A DNA stretch of 64,000 nucleotides from Bacillus sp. AFS059628. GTDB lineage: Bacteria > Bacillota > Bacilli > Bacillales > Bacillaceae_G. The stretch lies in NCBI RefSeq assembly GCF_002571225.1, contig NZ_NVEC01000036.1:20385-84384 (forward strand), read 5' to 3'. The position numbers and the translations under genes are program-made. The notes beneath the pieces were generated by a model that was not told where the DNA came from, did no database searches, and saw nothing but the letters and a program-made list of their open reading frames with translations. Below, in pieces: positions 25,726-33,605 of the stretch; within the stretch, counting starts at the first letter, position 1, and each line of letters starts with the position of its first letter.

Positions 25726-25917
25726 ATGAAACTAAACACAGCAAAATTACAAGAAATGAACAAAGAGGAAATTGAAAAAGTAAATGGTGGAGTAAGTCCT
25801 TTTGATATGTATACAATTGGATCAGAACTTTGGAAACTTGCTAAGGACTATGGAAAAGGACCAGGTCCATCAATGGAAATGCAATACAAACATGGCATGC
25901 CAGGCGGTAAATGGTAA
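25726..25917 (+). CDS. Double-glycine leader peptide 1 (bacteriocin-like)
   Basis: 63 residues. The leader MKLNTAKLQEMNKEEIEKVN ends in GG (21-22), a classic C39 cleavage site. The mature peptide of 41 residues has an amphipathic first half (SPFDMYTIGSELWKLAKDYG) and ends in GPGPSMEMQYKHGMPGGKW. The same end occurs in peptide 2. TTAGGAGG precedes the ATG, and a strong CCCTATCAAT/ATTGATAGGG terminator follows. Antimicrobial or signalling activity is inferred from the locus. Confidence 0.85.
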   Translation: MKLNTAKLQEMNKEEIEKVNGGVSPFDMYTIGSELWKLAKDYGKGPGPSMEMQYKHGMPGGKW

Positions 25918-25927
25918 TAATAATTAA

Positions 25928-25973
25928 AAATATCCCTATCAATTTATATAATTGATAGGGGTATTTTATAAAT
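25928..25973 (+). terminator. Rho-independent terminator after peptide 1
   Basis: CCCTATCAATT-TATAT-AATTGATAGGG followed by TATTTT. Confidence 0.8.
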
Positions 25974-26015
25974 TAGAACATATAAAAAATCTATATAATA
26001 AGGGGAATTTTAATC

Positions 26016-26192
26016 ATGGAACTAAAAAAAACAAAATTAAAAAATCTTAATAAAAAAGAAATAGAAAAAACTAATGGCGGAGCTATAAATGTTAACAAAT
26101 GGATACGTGAACAATTCGAATCATACACAAAAGGACCAGGTCCATCAATGGAAATGCAATATAAACATGGTATGCCAGGCGGTAAATGGTAA
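26016..26192 (+). CDS. Double-glycine leader peptide 2 (bacteriocin-like)
   Basis: 58 residues. The leader MELKKTKLKNLNKKEIEKTN ends in GG at the same position (21-22) as in peptide 1. The mature peptide of 36 residues has a different N-terminal half (AINVNKWIREQFESYT) but the same last 20 residues, KGPGPSMEMQYKHGMPGGKW. AGGGGA lies upstream of the ATG. Shared end plus variable head suggests duplication with diversification, or a two-peptide system using one recognition tail. Confidence 0.82.
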   Translation: MELKKTKLKNLNKKEIEKTNGGAINVNKWIREQFESYTKGPGPSMEMQYKHGMPGGKW

Positions 26193-26245
26193 TAATCCCT
26201 CCATCAATCATATAACTTTAAGAAAAAATACTAATATATGGCCTT

Positions 26246-26540
26246 TGTGTAGCAATGGAACAGGATAACGCAACAAGCATTAGCGGACATCAGAAATGAT
26301 AAAAATGCACTTTTTATATGAAAATCGTTTAGATTTAGATACATTTTCATTCTTATGAAACAGAAAAGTTCAGTTTTGTAAAAAGATCAAAAGCATATTT
26401 TACTGGTAATGTCCTATAAGTATCATTAGCGGACATCAAGTTAATAAAAGTAGCTATTTTATGTCCACTAATATACGAAATAACCCTTAAAATGAATGTC
26501 CGCTAATACTTATTGCGTGATTTGGTTCCGTTGCTACACA
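26246..26540. mobile_element. MITE-like inverted-repeat element
   Basis: About 295 bases with imperfect terminal inverted repeats of about 46 bases (TGTGTAGCAAYGGAAC... ...ATTAGCGGACAT, 38 of 46 matching). Inside, the 12-mer ATTAGCGGACAT appears twice direct (26279, 26424) and twice inverted (26496, and 26461 with one change). No coding frame. No clear target duplication was found. It lies between peptide genes 2 and 3. Confidence 0.7.
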
Positions 26541-26568
26541 TACCCCTATATTAAAAGGAGAAATAAAA

Positions 26569-26724
26569 ATGAATAAAAACAAATATACTCTACTTTCAAA
26601 AAAAGAATTATTAAACACGAATGGTGGTAAAACAACATTTGTAACAACTTCAACTAATGCATCTTATTATCCTATAAAATGGGGTAAAGAACTTGGACAA
26701 TGGATTGGATCAAAAATCAAATAA
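26569..26724 (+). CDS. Double-glycine leader peptide 3
   Basis: 51 residues. The leader MNKNKYTLLSKKELLNTN ends in GG (19-20), giving a 31-residue mature peptide KTTFVTTSTN then ASYYPIKWGKELGQWIGSKI and K. It is unlike peptides 1 and 2 except for the leader type, and more like an ordinary cationic class II bacteriocin. AAAAGGAG precedes the ATG. A GACAGC/GCTGTC terminator follows (26728-26760). Confidence 0.75.
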   Translation: MNKNKYTLLSKKELLNTNGGKTTFVTTSTNASYYPIKWGKELGQWIGSKIK

Positions 26725-26725
26725 T

Positions 26726-26762
26726 AAAAAGACAGCAATAAATCAGCTGTCTTTTCTTTCTT
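26726..26762 (+). terminator. Rho-independent terminator
   Basis: AAAGACAGC-AATAAATCA-GCTGTCTTT followed by TCTTTC. Confidence 0.75.
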
Positions 26763-27083
26763 AGGTATCATCTATGTATTATAAAATATATAAAATGAAA
26801 TAAGATACCGATAGTATCAAAATAAAAAACCTAAAATCGAAGTTCTTTTTCTCATTCTCCAAAGTAAACTTTTGAATATTAGTTTACTTTCATATCCTTT
26901 TAAACATTACTTTTCCACTGAATCCCTAATATCCCCAACTTATACAACAAAAATATACATTCAAATTACAATAAATAAAGAAGATTTTCTGGACAAATGT
27001 CTCTTAACGTACAGGAAACACTTGAAATGTGTCCAAATTGTGTTTAAACGTACAATTTTCCCGAAATGATATGGTAACCCCTA
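26763..27083. other. AT-rich gene-free interval
   Basis: No convincing gene. It contains CTTAACGTACAGGAAA (27003-27018), also found at 19901 and inverted at 19152, and a related AAACGTACAATTTTCC at about 27047. These look like the edge of an old insertion. Confidence 0.45.
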
Positions 27084-27671
27084 TTAAGTTTCGACACCAG
27101 AATCACAATATTTATACGTCATTCGATTTGATTTAGGAGAAATATTCTCAAACCCTAATTTACGATAAAATGAAACTAATTCATCTTGATTTAGCGCATT
27201 TCCTAGTTTGTATACAGAAGTACAAGCAGTTAAATGTAATTCTGAAAATCCCTGAGATTCCCCCCACTCTATTGCTTTTTTCATCATATATGTAGCAAAT
27301 CCTTGATTTCTGTATTCCTCAATTACACCAAGCCTTCCTATCTTTGCCTTACCATCACTAATTGATCCAAATTCTAGTTCTCCAATAATTTCAGCAAAAC
27401 TTTCATCTCTAAGATCAGATCCTAAATCAAACATCCATTGCTCAGCAGGGCGATTTAGCTTATAAATATAGATTGCAGTAATACGAATGTCATCCAATAA
27501 ATCAATGATGATATAATTATTAGTATCTTTTAACAAAATACAAGGATATTCCTTACAACTTATATTACTTCTTCTTTGTTGTACATCTCTTTTTTTATAA
27601 AAAGAAAGTTCTCTCTTTAACTCATCTAATTCTCTCTGTAACTCATTTAATTTAGTTTTACGACAAAACAT
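27084..27671 (-). CDS. GNAT-family N-acetyltransferase
   Basis: A 195-residue protein. The N-terminal 30 residues form a short coiled coil (KLNELQRELDELKRELSFY). The GNAT acetyl-CoA site is IGRLGVIEEYRNQGFATYMM (about 130-150), and the C-terminal motif is VSFYRKLGFE. AAGGGAG stands nine bases before the ATG. Substrate unknown. It lies between the bacteriocin locus and the replicon region and reads toward the former. Confidence 0.85.
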   Translation of the reverse strand: MFCRKTKLNELQRELDELKRELSFYKKRDVQQRRSNISCKEYPCILLKDTNNYIIIDLLDDIRITAIYIYKLNRPAEQWMFDLGSDLRDESFAEIIGELEFGSISDGKAKIGRLGVIEEYRNQGFATYMMKKAIEWGESQGFSELHLTACTSVYKLGNALNQDELVSFYRKLGFENISPKSNRMTYKYCDSGVET

Positions 27672-28480
27672 CAATGTTTTCTCCCTTTTATAAATTAAAA
27701 TTCAAGTTAAATTTCACGTACTATATCCGTTGTGTAAAACCTAATTCCGCAATAAGGCCTATTCTACCATGCATCCCCTTATCCTCTAACCAAGTAAGTT
27801 GTAAATCCTTTATTTATTCCTCTATCTTAGTGAGTCATCCCCCCAGGTCTTAAACAATCTCATTTTTTTCATCTTTTCTTCGCAATTAAGCTTGACTGAA
27901 GGTCTTGAGGGTTTTTATCATGTGGGAATGATTATGGAACACGGCTGGAAGGCAGATTTATCCCCTACTTTGAAAGACTACAAAAAAAGTAATCGATCAA
28001 AATAGATGGATAAGCGTCTTGGTTTTCGCCATGCGGTCACTTATAAGGTATCCGTATGTATAGACCCTGTTCACTCAGCGATTTTCACCGCATACATCCT
28101 TTTTCTATGGCTTGTCCTTGTAATATCGTCCCTACACGACAAGCTGAATGTACTCCCTAGCACCGTAATGCTAACGATAACCACCCGAACCTTTTAGAGA
28201 ATCGTCCCTGGGCAAGTTCTCGCCCACCCTCACCAGAAGAACAGGATTCTAATGAGGGGTGCTGTTTTTGTAGGCGCATACTCTGTACCCCCTGCACGAC
28301 CAACAGCTAGCCACGCACGTAACACGTTCCCTCTATATAGAAGCACAGAATTACGGCTTATCAGTTTTTATTTACGTGGTTTCAGGCAATTCCACGCGAA
28401 CCAAAACAAAAAGGCATCCCAAATTCCTAAATGGCCTGTACGATCACAAGACTTCTAGGATTAGAGATGCCCGTTATATA
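27672..28480. other. Gene remnant and GC-richer structured non-coding segment
   Basis: On the plus strand a remnant frame (about 27890-28004) ends EGLEGFYHVGMIMEHGWKAD...KSNRSK then stop, with no start codon; the family is unknown. From about 28000 to 28450 the DNA is GC-richer than its surroundings and full of short hairpins: GGGC-AAGTTCTC-GCCC (28208-28223), GCTTGTC...GACAAGC (about 28110-28145) and TGG-TTTTCG-CCA (28019-28030). No credible protein was found. Confidence 0.45.
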
Positions 28481-28584
28481 TCTTTTGGAATATAAATTAA
28501 TCAAAACTAGTATTTACTAGTTGATATTTATCCAAACAATAGATAAAATGGGTATATCAAAGAAGCCTCGTGAAAAGGCATAGT

Positions 28585-28730
28585 TGTTTAAGGTTAGTGG
28601 TGGTACACTTCTTAAACGTTAACACTGTCGGTTAATACAGTTTTTTCTAGTCAAGTGGTGGTACACTTGCTAGAGCAAGTCATTCCCGCTAAAGGTTGGT
28701 AGCCAATAGCATATGGGAGTGGCTTTTTGT
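28585..28730 (+). ncRNA. Structured RNA candidate near the par locus
   Basis: Two direct repeats of AGTGGTGGTACACTT (28596-28610 and 28654-28668) precede a nested hairpin. The outer arms are CATTCCC and GGGAGTG, the next GCTA/TAGC and the inner TTGG/CCAA (28681-28713). GGCTTTTTGTTTTG follows, a terminator-like end. The position just before the iterons suggests an antisense or regulatory RNA of the replicon. Confidence 0.45.
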
Positions 28731-28892
28731 TTTGTGTTCATATTCAATTGTCTTTAATCTATCTCGTTCGATCTTCATGATCTTCGTTTATGTAAAATAT
28801 CAAATTGTGTTTTGTTTTGTAGAATGTTGCTTGTTGTTTATTACGTTACAACAAGCTTTTTTGTTTGTAAACAGCGAAATGACAACTTAAAA

Positions 28893-29210
28893 CTACGCGT
28901 AAGTGGAAATGTATACCTACGAAAAAGTGTAAAAGTATACTTTTCTACCATACTTTTAAATTTGGTATACTGTTTCTAACTTACGCATAAGTAGAAATGT
29001 ATACTTAGAACCTCATATTTAAAATTGATCCCTTCTTTAAAATTGCAATTAACCCTTTATTAACGGTATATATAGACAAGACTCCTAAACTACGCATAAG
29101 TGGAAATGTATACTTTTACACCTTTAAAATCGCCTATTCTATAACCTACGTAAAAGTAGAAAAGTAGAAAAGTATACTAAAAAATCTTACGCTTAAGTAT
29201 ACTTTTCTAC
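28893..29210. repeat. Iterons / centromere-like repeats upstream of parA
   Basis: The unit is CTACGCRTAAGTRGAAATGT followed by ATACTT. Copies lie at 28893-28917, 28980-29006 and 29090-29117. A variant is at 29145-29178 and an inverted copy at 29187-29210. A palindromic core (GTAGAAAAGTATAC / GTATACTTTTCTAC) also stands alone at 28929-28947. They lie directly before parA and fit binding sites for the small partition proteins and/or an origin. Confidence 0.75.
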
Positions 29211-29334
29211 TCTTTCGATAAATTTGTTGAAAAATATAAACTTTTCTCCGGTATACTATTGCGAATATTGTATGTAGATGTTACATTTTACTCGAAGGTA
29301 TACTTATTCGGAGTTTTATGGAGGAATGTCGAAA

Positions 29335-30165
29335 ATGACTAGACAAGCAACTACATACGTAATCGGTAACTTTAAAGGCGGAGTTGGAAAAACAAAAACA
29401 GCTACAATGTTAGCTTATGAAGCAGCTACTGTATTTAACGAGAAATGTCTTTTAGTGGATATGGACCCTCAGGGTAATGCTACAAGAGTACTTGCTAAAA
29501 CAGGTGACATTGAACAAATAGACAGGTCTATTACTGATGGATTTCTAAATCAAAATTTAGAGAATGAGATTATCCCAGTTATCGAGAATTTGGATATCAT
29601 TCCATCTAATACTTCATTTAGAAAGCTTTCGAAAATCCTCTTCGATATGTTCCCAGAGGATGAAGTTGCACAAATTACATATTTAAAGAAGTTACTAGAA
29701 CCATTAAAAGATAAATATGATCGCATCTACATTGATGTACCACCAACAATCAGTGACTACTCAGATAACGCTATGATAGCAGCTGATTATTGTATCATCG
29801 TTCTACAAACACAAGAGTTATCTTTAGAAGGTGCTCAAACATACATCGCTTATATGCAGTTCTTAGCAGAAACATATGATGCAGACCTACAAGTTCTAGG
29901 TATTATTCCAATGATGTTACACCAGGGAAAACGAGTGGATAATAAAGTATTACAACAAGCTCAGGAAATGTATGGCGGAAACGTTCTAGATACAATTGTG
30001 AGATATCAAGAACGCCTAAAAGTATATGATATTGAAGGGATTCATAAAAACGTTAACGTTAGCGGTAATATTGATATGTGGGATGAAAAAGCACATCAGC
30101 TATTCATCGATGTTCTTAGCGAACTTAATGAGCATGAAAACTATTTCGCTACTATTAACGCTTAA
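29335..30165 (+). CDS. parA: ParA-family partition ATPase
   Basis: A 276-residue protein. The deviant Walker A KGGVGKT (14-20) is near the start, followed by LLVDMDPQGNAT and YIDVPPTISDYSDNA. It has no N-terminal helix-turn-helix, so it belongs to the short ParA class that works with small ribbon-helix-helix adaptors. The start at 29335 follows GGAGG by ten bases. The downstream gene begins 15 bases after its stop with its own AGGAGG. It should position plasmid copies along the nucleoid. Confidence 0.9.
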   Translation: MTRQATTYVIGNFKGGVGKTKTATMLAYEAATVFNEKCLLVDMDPQGNATRVLAKTGDIEQIDRSITDGFLNQNLENEIIPVIENLDIIPSNTSFRKLSKILFDMFPEDEVAQITYLKKLLEPLKDKYDRIYIDVPPTISDYSDNAMIAADYCIIVLQTQELSLEGAQTYIAYMQFLAETYDADLQVLGIIPMMLHQGKRVDNKVLQQAQEMYGGNVLDTIVRYQERLKVYDIEGIHKNVNVSGNIDMWDEKAHQLFIDVLSELNEHENYFATINA

Positions 30166-30179
30166 GGAGGAAGTTCATA

Positions 30180-30581
30180 ATGTCTAAAGCACCATTTCAA
30201 CCTATAGTCACAAAACCTGGAAACACTTTGAATGACAAAGGTGTACAGATAAAAGGAACTAACGATTTTGGCCGTAATAGTGAGCCTGTTAAAAAACAAG
30301 TTATTAAGCCTATTATCAATAAAGGAAAAGTAACTGCTCCTGAGAAGCCTGATCAACGTTTAGTTCCATCTAAAACAGCTAAAATTTCACCCGCTGTTTT
30401 ATTAAAGCTAAATACCCTTAAACCATTTATTAAAGAGCAAGAAAGCATGGATAAAGCATCTATTAACAGTATTATCGATATGCTTCTTGAAAGCTATGTA
30501 AATACTAAATTAACAACGAGACAATCTGAAGGTTATAAAGGGATGTACAAACACCTTTATGAGATGTTAGAGAAGAAATAA
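30180..30581 (+). CDS. Partition adaptor 1, ribbon-helix-helix-like
   Basis: A 133-residue protein. The N-terminal 60 residues are basic and unstructured, of the type that stimulates ParA. The C-terminal part AKISPAVLLKLNTLKPFI and ASINSIIDMLLESYVNTKLT fits a short strand plus two helices of an RHH DNA-binding fold. A lysine-rich end follows. It is cotranscribed with parA and expected to bind the upstream iterons. Its C-terminal half matches the next protein in pattern, so the two are probably paralogues. Confidence 0.65.
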   Translation: MSKAPFQPIVTKPGNTLNDKGVQIKGTNDFGRNSEPVKKQVIKPIINKGKVTAPEKPDQRLVPSKTAKISPAVLLKLNTLKPFIKEQESMDKASINSIIDMLLESYVNTKLTTRQSEGYKGMYKHLYEMLEKK

Positions 30582-30614
30582 CAAAAATAAAAATTTCTGA
30601 TAGGAGTGGCACCT

Positions 30615-30887
30615 GTGGAGAATAAGAACAATTCATTTGTAGTAACAGTTACGCCTATTAACGACAACTCAGATAAGGAAATACAGGCACCTGCGAAAAA
30701 GAAATTTAAAAACCAACAAGGAAGTATTAAAGTTTCTAATGAATCAAAAGTAGAACTTGAAGCGCTAATGAAAATTACCAAAAAGAAATTCACTCATGAA
30801 ATAATTGATTTACTTATTAATAATTATGTAGAAAAAGAATTAACTGTAGAGCAGAAAATGAAATTTAAATTACTGACTGAAATATAA
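30615..30887 (+). CDS. Partition adaptor 2, ribbon-helix-helix-like
   Basis: A 90-residue protein starting at GTG 30615 with TAGGAG eight bases upstream. A disordered, lysine-rich N-terminus precedes GSIKVSNESKVELEALMKIT and THEIIDLLINNYVEKELT, again strand-helix-helix. Compared with adaptor 1 the helix 2 pattern IIDxLLxxYVxxxLTxxQ is kept. A strong GAAGTATCCC/GGGGTACTTC terminator follows. Two adaptors for one ParA is unusual. Confidence 0.6.
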   Translation: MENKNNSFVVTVTPINDNSDKEIQAPAKKKFKNQQGSIKVSNESKVELEALMKITKKKFTHEIIDLLINNYVEKELTVEQKMKFKLLTEI

Positions 30888-30928
30888 AAAGAAGTATCCC
30901 TTTTTCTAATTAGGGGTACTTCTTTTTA
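30886..30928 (+). terminator. Terminator of the par operon
   Basis: AAAAAGAAGTATCCC and GGGGTACTTCTTTTT with a T-run. Confidence 0.85.
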
Positions 30929-31077
30929 TGAGGTACCTCCAGTATTTCATAAAAAAACAACGCTAAGAGTATGCAAGATTTTATACGATTTTTCGGGTAA
31001 TCCAGTAACAAACGAGAACCCGAAAACCGAGCCTTAATAGAAATGTATAAAAAGACGAATAGATTTATAGAAAATAA

Positions 31078-31118
31078 AAAAGTGGATTCCTTCTAAGAGT
31101 AAGGAATCCACTTTTTCC
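31078..31118. terminator. Bidirectional terminator
   Basis: AAAAAGTGGATTCCTT and AAGGAATCCACTTTTT with an eight-base loop. The interval 30930-31233 around it has no gene. Confidence 0.8.
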
Positions 31119-31233
31119 TTGCTACCGATAATAGGACGTTATGTTAACTATATATGAATATCATATTCATCCAAAATAGCCCTGATTGATGGTACAATTA
31201 AAGTCTTGGAGGGATATTATTTGGAGGGATATT

Positions 31234-31587
31234 ATGGGGATTTATTATGTATTACTATTTCTTATATTCGGCACTGCAATATTCTTATTTTTCTTATCTA
31301 GTTCATCAAAAATTAAGGCTAAAAACCTATCATTGATAATCGTCTGTTTAGGGATAAACCTACTCATAAGTCCAGTGGCTTTTTTTATAGGCGGGATAGC
31401 TGATTATGCAGGTGTGGTGGCTAATTATGGAGCTTATGTTGCGGGTGATTCGGCAACAGCTCCTCCTCTAGTTAGTCATGTGCTTTATTTTTTAGGAGGA
31501 TTTCTCTTCATTCAAGGAATACCGCTCCTCATACTACTTTTAGCTTTTTGGAAGTTTACAAGAGCAAAGAAAACAAAAAAAGTATAA
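31234..31587 (+). CDS. Hypothetical membrane protein
   Basis: A 117-residue protein with three hydrophobic segments (about 2-22, 33-58 and 83-108), a short basic loop after the first (SSKIKAKN) and a very basic C-terminus (RAKKTKKV). The ribosome-binding sequence TTTGGAGGGATATTATG is preceded by a tandem copy of itself (GGAGGGATATT), a small slippage duplication. No family was recognised. Confidence 0.6.
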   Translation: MGIYYVLLFLIFGTAIFLFFLSSSSKIKAKNLSLIIVCLGINLLISPVAFFIGGIADYAGVVANYGAYVAGDSATAPPLVSHVLYFLGGFLFIQGIPLLILLLAFWKFTRAKKTKKV

Positions 31588-31796
31588 AATACATAACGAA
31601 TAAGTGGATGCCTTTTTAGAGGAGAATTGAACCTCTCCAATCAGGAGAAGTTTAAAATAACTTCCAATAACGAATTTTATGTAAATAAGCTGTCTATATG
31701 GACAGCTTATTTTTTTGTTGCTTAGCTTTTTTTTCGAAATGCTGACGATACCACTTTATGTTAAAAATACAATAATAAATACATCTTCCTACAAAG

Positions 31797-31836
31797 TAGA
31801 AAAGTAGAAATGTATACTTTTCTACTTTCGCGTAGT
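31797..31836. repeat. Distal par-type repeat
   Basis: AGTAGAAATGTATACTTTTC and TACTTTCGCGTAG repeat the iteron core and its CTACGCG end in inverted order. It lies at the 3' end of the DUF3967 gene, 2.6 kb from the main cluster. Confidence 0.65.
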
Positions 31837-31850
31837 TTTGTAGAAATCCT

Positions 31851-32441
31851 TTACCAGAACCTCCACCACGGCTTCTTCTTCTCTTTCGCAGCAGCAATCT
31901 CATCCCGAAACTCCTGCATCATTCTCTTCGTTTCCTGCATCTCACGTAGTGTCTTCATAAGCGTCTCATCCCGGGCTTCCAATCGTTTTTCCACTCGTTC
32001 ATTATGCGCTTCTACACTCGCTTTGATTTCCTCGTTGCTTTGCTTGGCCTGCTCACTTAAGCGTTTCTCCATCGCTAACATGCTTTGTTTCATTTCTTGC
32101 GCCATAACGCCGTACTGTTCCTGCAATTGCTGTTTAATGTGGAATGGCACTAAGTCCGTTTCCTCAGCTTCTTCTTGAATCAGATCCGGATTAACCTTCT
32201 CTATTTGCTGCGCAATCATCTTCGCTGCCTTCTCTAGCGTCATACCGTCATGCTTACTCAGTTCAATTAATTTCTCAATGACCATAATGTCACTGTCTGT
32301 GTACTGGCGTCTGCCACGATTATCTTTCTTTACTGCGAATCCTTCACGTGACAATACTTCCATGTACTTTCTAAGGGTGCTATCGGATATTCCTAGTCGT
32401 TTGTATACTTCACTAGCAGAATAAACAATTTCGTCCGTCAT
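31851..32441 (-). CDS. MerR-type HTH protein with DUF3967-like C-terminus
   Basis: A 196-residue protein. The MerR-like winged helix-turn-helix (YSASEVYKRLGISDSTLRKY, about 7-26, then GRRQYTDSDIMVIEKL) is followed by a linker, a long coiled coil (about 105-180) and the aromatic-basic end KKKPWWRFW. This layout is typical of DUF3967 proteins carried by B. cereus-group plasmids near replication/partition genes and recalls RacA-type DNA-bridging proteins. AGGAGGTG precedes the ATG. A par-type repeat lies at its 3' end. A role in plasmid positioning or control is inferred. Confidence 0.75.
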   Translation of the reverse strand: MTDEIVYSASEVYKRLGISDSTLRKYMEVLSREGFAVKKDNRGRRQYTDSDIMVIEKLIELSKHDGMTLEKAAKMIAQQIEKVNPDLIQEEAEETDLVPFHIKQQLQEQYGVMAQEMKQSMLAMEKRLSEQAKQSNEEIKASVEAHNERVEKRLEARDETLMKTLREMQETKRMMQEFRDEIAAAKEKKKPWWRFW

Positions 32442-32570
32442 AACGTCACAACACCTCCTAGTGACAGTATTCCATGATGGTTAGCAAATTCCTGCATATA
32501 AAAAATCCCCATTTAGGGATTCTTTTTCTATATTAAGATTCTTACTCACATCGTAAATATTTCCTGTTAT

Positions 32571-32852
32571 TTAATTAAATAAGAATTCACTTTTCCATTC
32601 AGGATCCTTTCTATCCTCTTCATTATAATTAAGAAGACACTCTTTCATTATTTTTGTATCTATCGGTAACCTTTTTTCTAACTTTGACCATCCTTCGAAG
32701 ATCATTTTGTTTGGCAAAGGAAACACAAACCCTGTAATACAATCCCAAAAGGCATCCCAATTTTCCCCGTAAAAATCAGGAAAATCAAGCTTCTCTTTAA
32801 GAAGTAAATGCAATTCTTTTGCACTATAAATTTTGCTTACATCTATGACCAT
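32571..32852 (-). CDS. Barstar-family RNase inhibitor (orphan)
   Basis: A 93-residue protein. The barstar signature is DVSKIYSAKELHLLLKEKL followed by FPDFYGENWDAFWDCITG (about 25-42). Barstar blocks barnase-like RNases by covering the active site. No barnase-like gene is near; the closest RNase toxin (35688) has its own immunity gene. The start at 32852 fits the family N-terminus; an upstream GTG at 32885 is possible. It may protect against an incoming toxin or a chromosomal partner. Confidence 0.8.
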   Translation of the reverse strand: MVIDVSKIYSAKELHLLLKEKLDFPDFYGENWDAFWDCITGFVFPLPNKMIFEGWSKLEKRLPIDTKIMKECLLNYNEEDRKDPEWKSEFLFN

Positions 32853-32921
32853 AATTGATTCCCGTTCATTACTCAATTTATACACCCCATTAACACATTA
32901 AGCTTATATTTCATCACTATT

Positions 32922-32990
32922 TTACAATATACCACTTATTCCTAGCCGTATATATACTTCACTAGCAGAATAAACAATTTCGTCCGTCAT
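32922..32990 (-). pseudogene. Truncated DUF3967 gene copy
   Basis: It keeps AGGAGGTG, the ATG and codons for MTDEIVYSASEVYIRLGI, then runs into unrelated sequence and a stop. It is part of the 109-bp repeat. Confidence 0.75.
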
Positions 32991-33100
32991 AGCGTCACAA
33001 CACCTCCTAGTGACAATATTCCATGATGGTTAGGGAATTCCTGCAAAGAAAAAAGCTCTGATTATACAGAGCTTTTAACTTAAGTATTCTATTTCTTATG

Positions 33101-33418
33101 TTATTCAGTCACTAGAATTGACTTTCCTTTTCCATCTACTACTATACCACCCGTGCCTGGATTTAAACCTTTAACATAATACTTTCCGTTTTCTATCGTT
33201 AATTTAAAAACACTTCCGTCTCCAAATTCAGAATAAGCCCAACTTCCAGATATTCTTTTTTTCTCCCCTACCTTAAGTTCAATGTCGTAACTAGCTACTT
33301 CTTTCTTTACTTTACTATCAGCTAATGAATTTGATTCAAATGTAGTTGCCGAAGCTCCAATTCCTCCAGTTAATACAATACCAGTTACTAGCGTTCCTAT
33401 TATTAACTTTTTAAACAT
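33101..33418 (-). CDS. Secreted small protein
   Basis: A 105-residue protein. The signal peptide MFKKLIIGTLVTGIVLTGGI ends near GASA (about 24). The mature domain of about 80 residues is beta-rich (DIELKVGEKKRISGSWAYS, YYVKGLNPGTGGIVVDGKG) and recalls the short extracellular BIG/immunoglobulin-like modules of Bacillus. The signal peptide is close to that at 20025. A GAGCTTTT...AAAAGCTC-type terminator lies at 33050-33078. Confidence 0.7.
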   Translation of the reverse strand: MFKKLIIGTLVTGIVLTGGIGASATTFESNSLADSKVKKEVASYDIELKVGEKKRISGSWAYSEFGDGSVFKLTIENGKYYVKGLNPGTGGIVVDGKGKSILVTE

Positions 33419-33605
33419 AAAAAATCCCCCTTTTTATAGTTTTATAGCTTGCCACCTAATCATATTTTTAAAAATAACCATTGTAAATATATAGGATTTT
33501 TAGAAATATAAAACAGTTAATTTCGAATGTTTAGTTAAGATATGTTGTTTGTTAATAACGATAAACAGTTATTTTTATATAAAGAACAATACTTGTTAGG
33601 GACAA

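Larger units (their letters stand above)
32388..33045. repeat. 109-bp direct repeat pair flanking the barstar gene
   Basis: 32388-32496 and 32937-33045 match at almost every base. Both cover the ribosome binding site, start and first 18 codons of the DUF3967 gene plus upstream DNA. The barstar gene lies between the copies, as after a duplication or recombination insertion. Confidence 0.8.

Noticed and set aside
26270-26510. CRISPR-like array from repeated ATTAGCGGACAT
   Set aside because: Only four short copies in both orientations with irregular spacing and terminal inverted repeats. A mobile element fits better. No cas genes.
26872-27069. 65-codon plus-strand frame
   Set aside because: It lacks a ribosome binding site, has no family resemblance and overlaps an insertion-like edge.
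28006-28458. Two small plus-strand frames
   Set aside because: No ribosome binding sites, unusual composition, and they lie in the hairpin-dense non-coding island.
28681-28720. T-box or known riboswitch
   Set aside because: No conserved T-box or riboswitch core; the stem looks like a terminator-ended small RNA.
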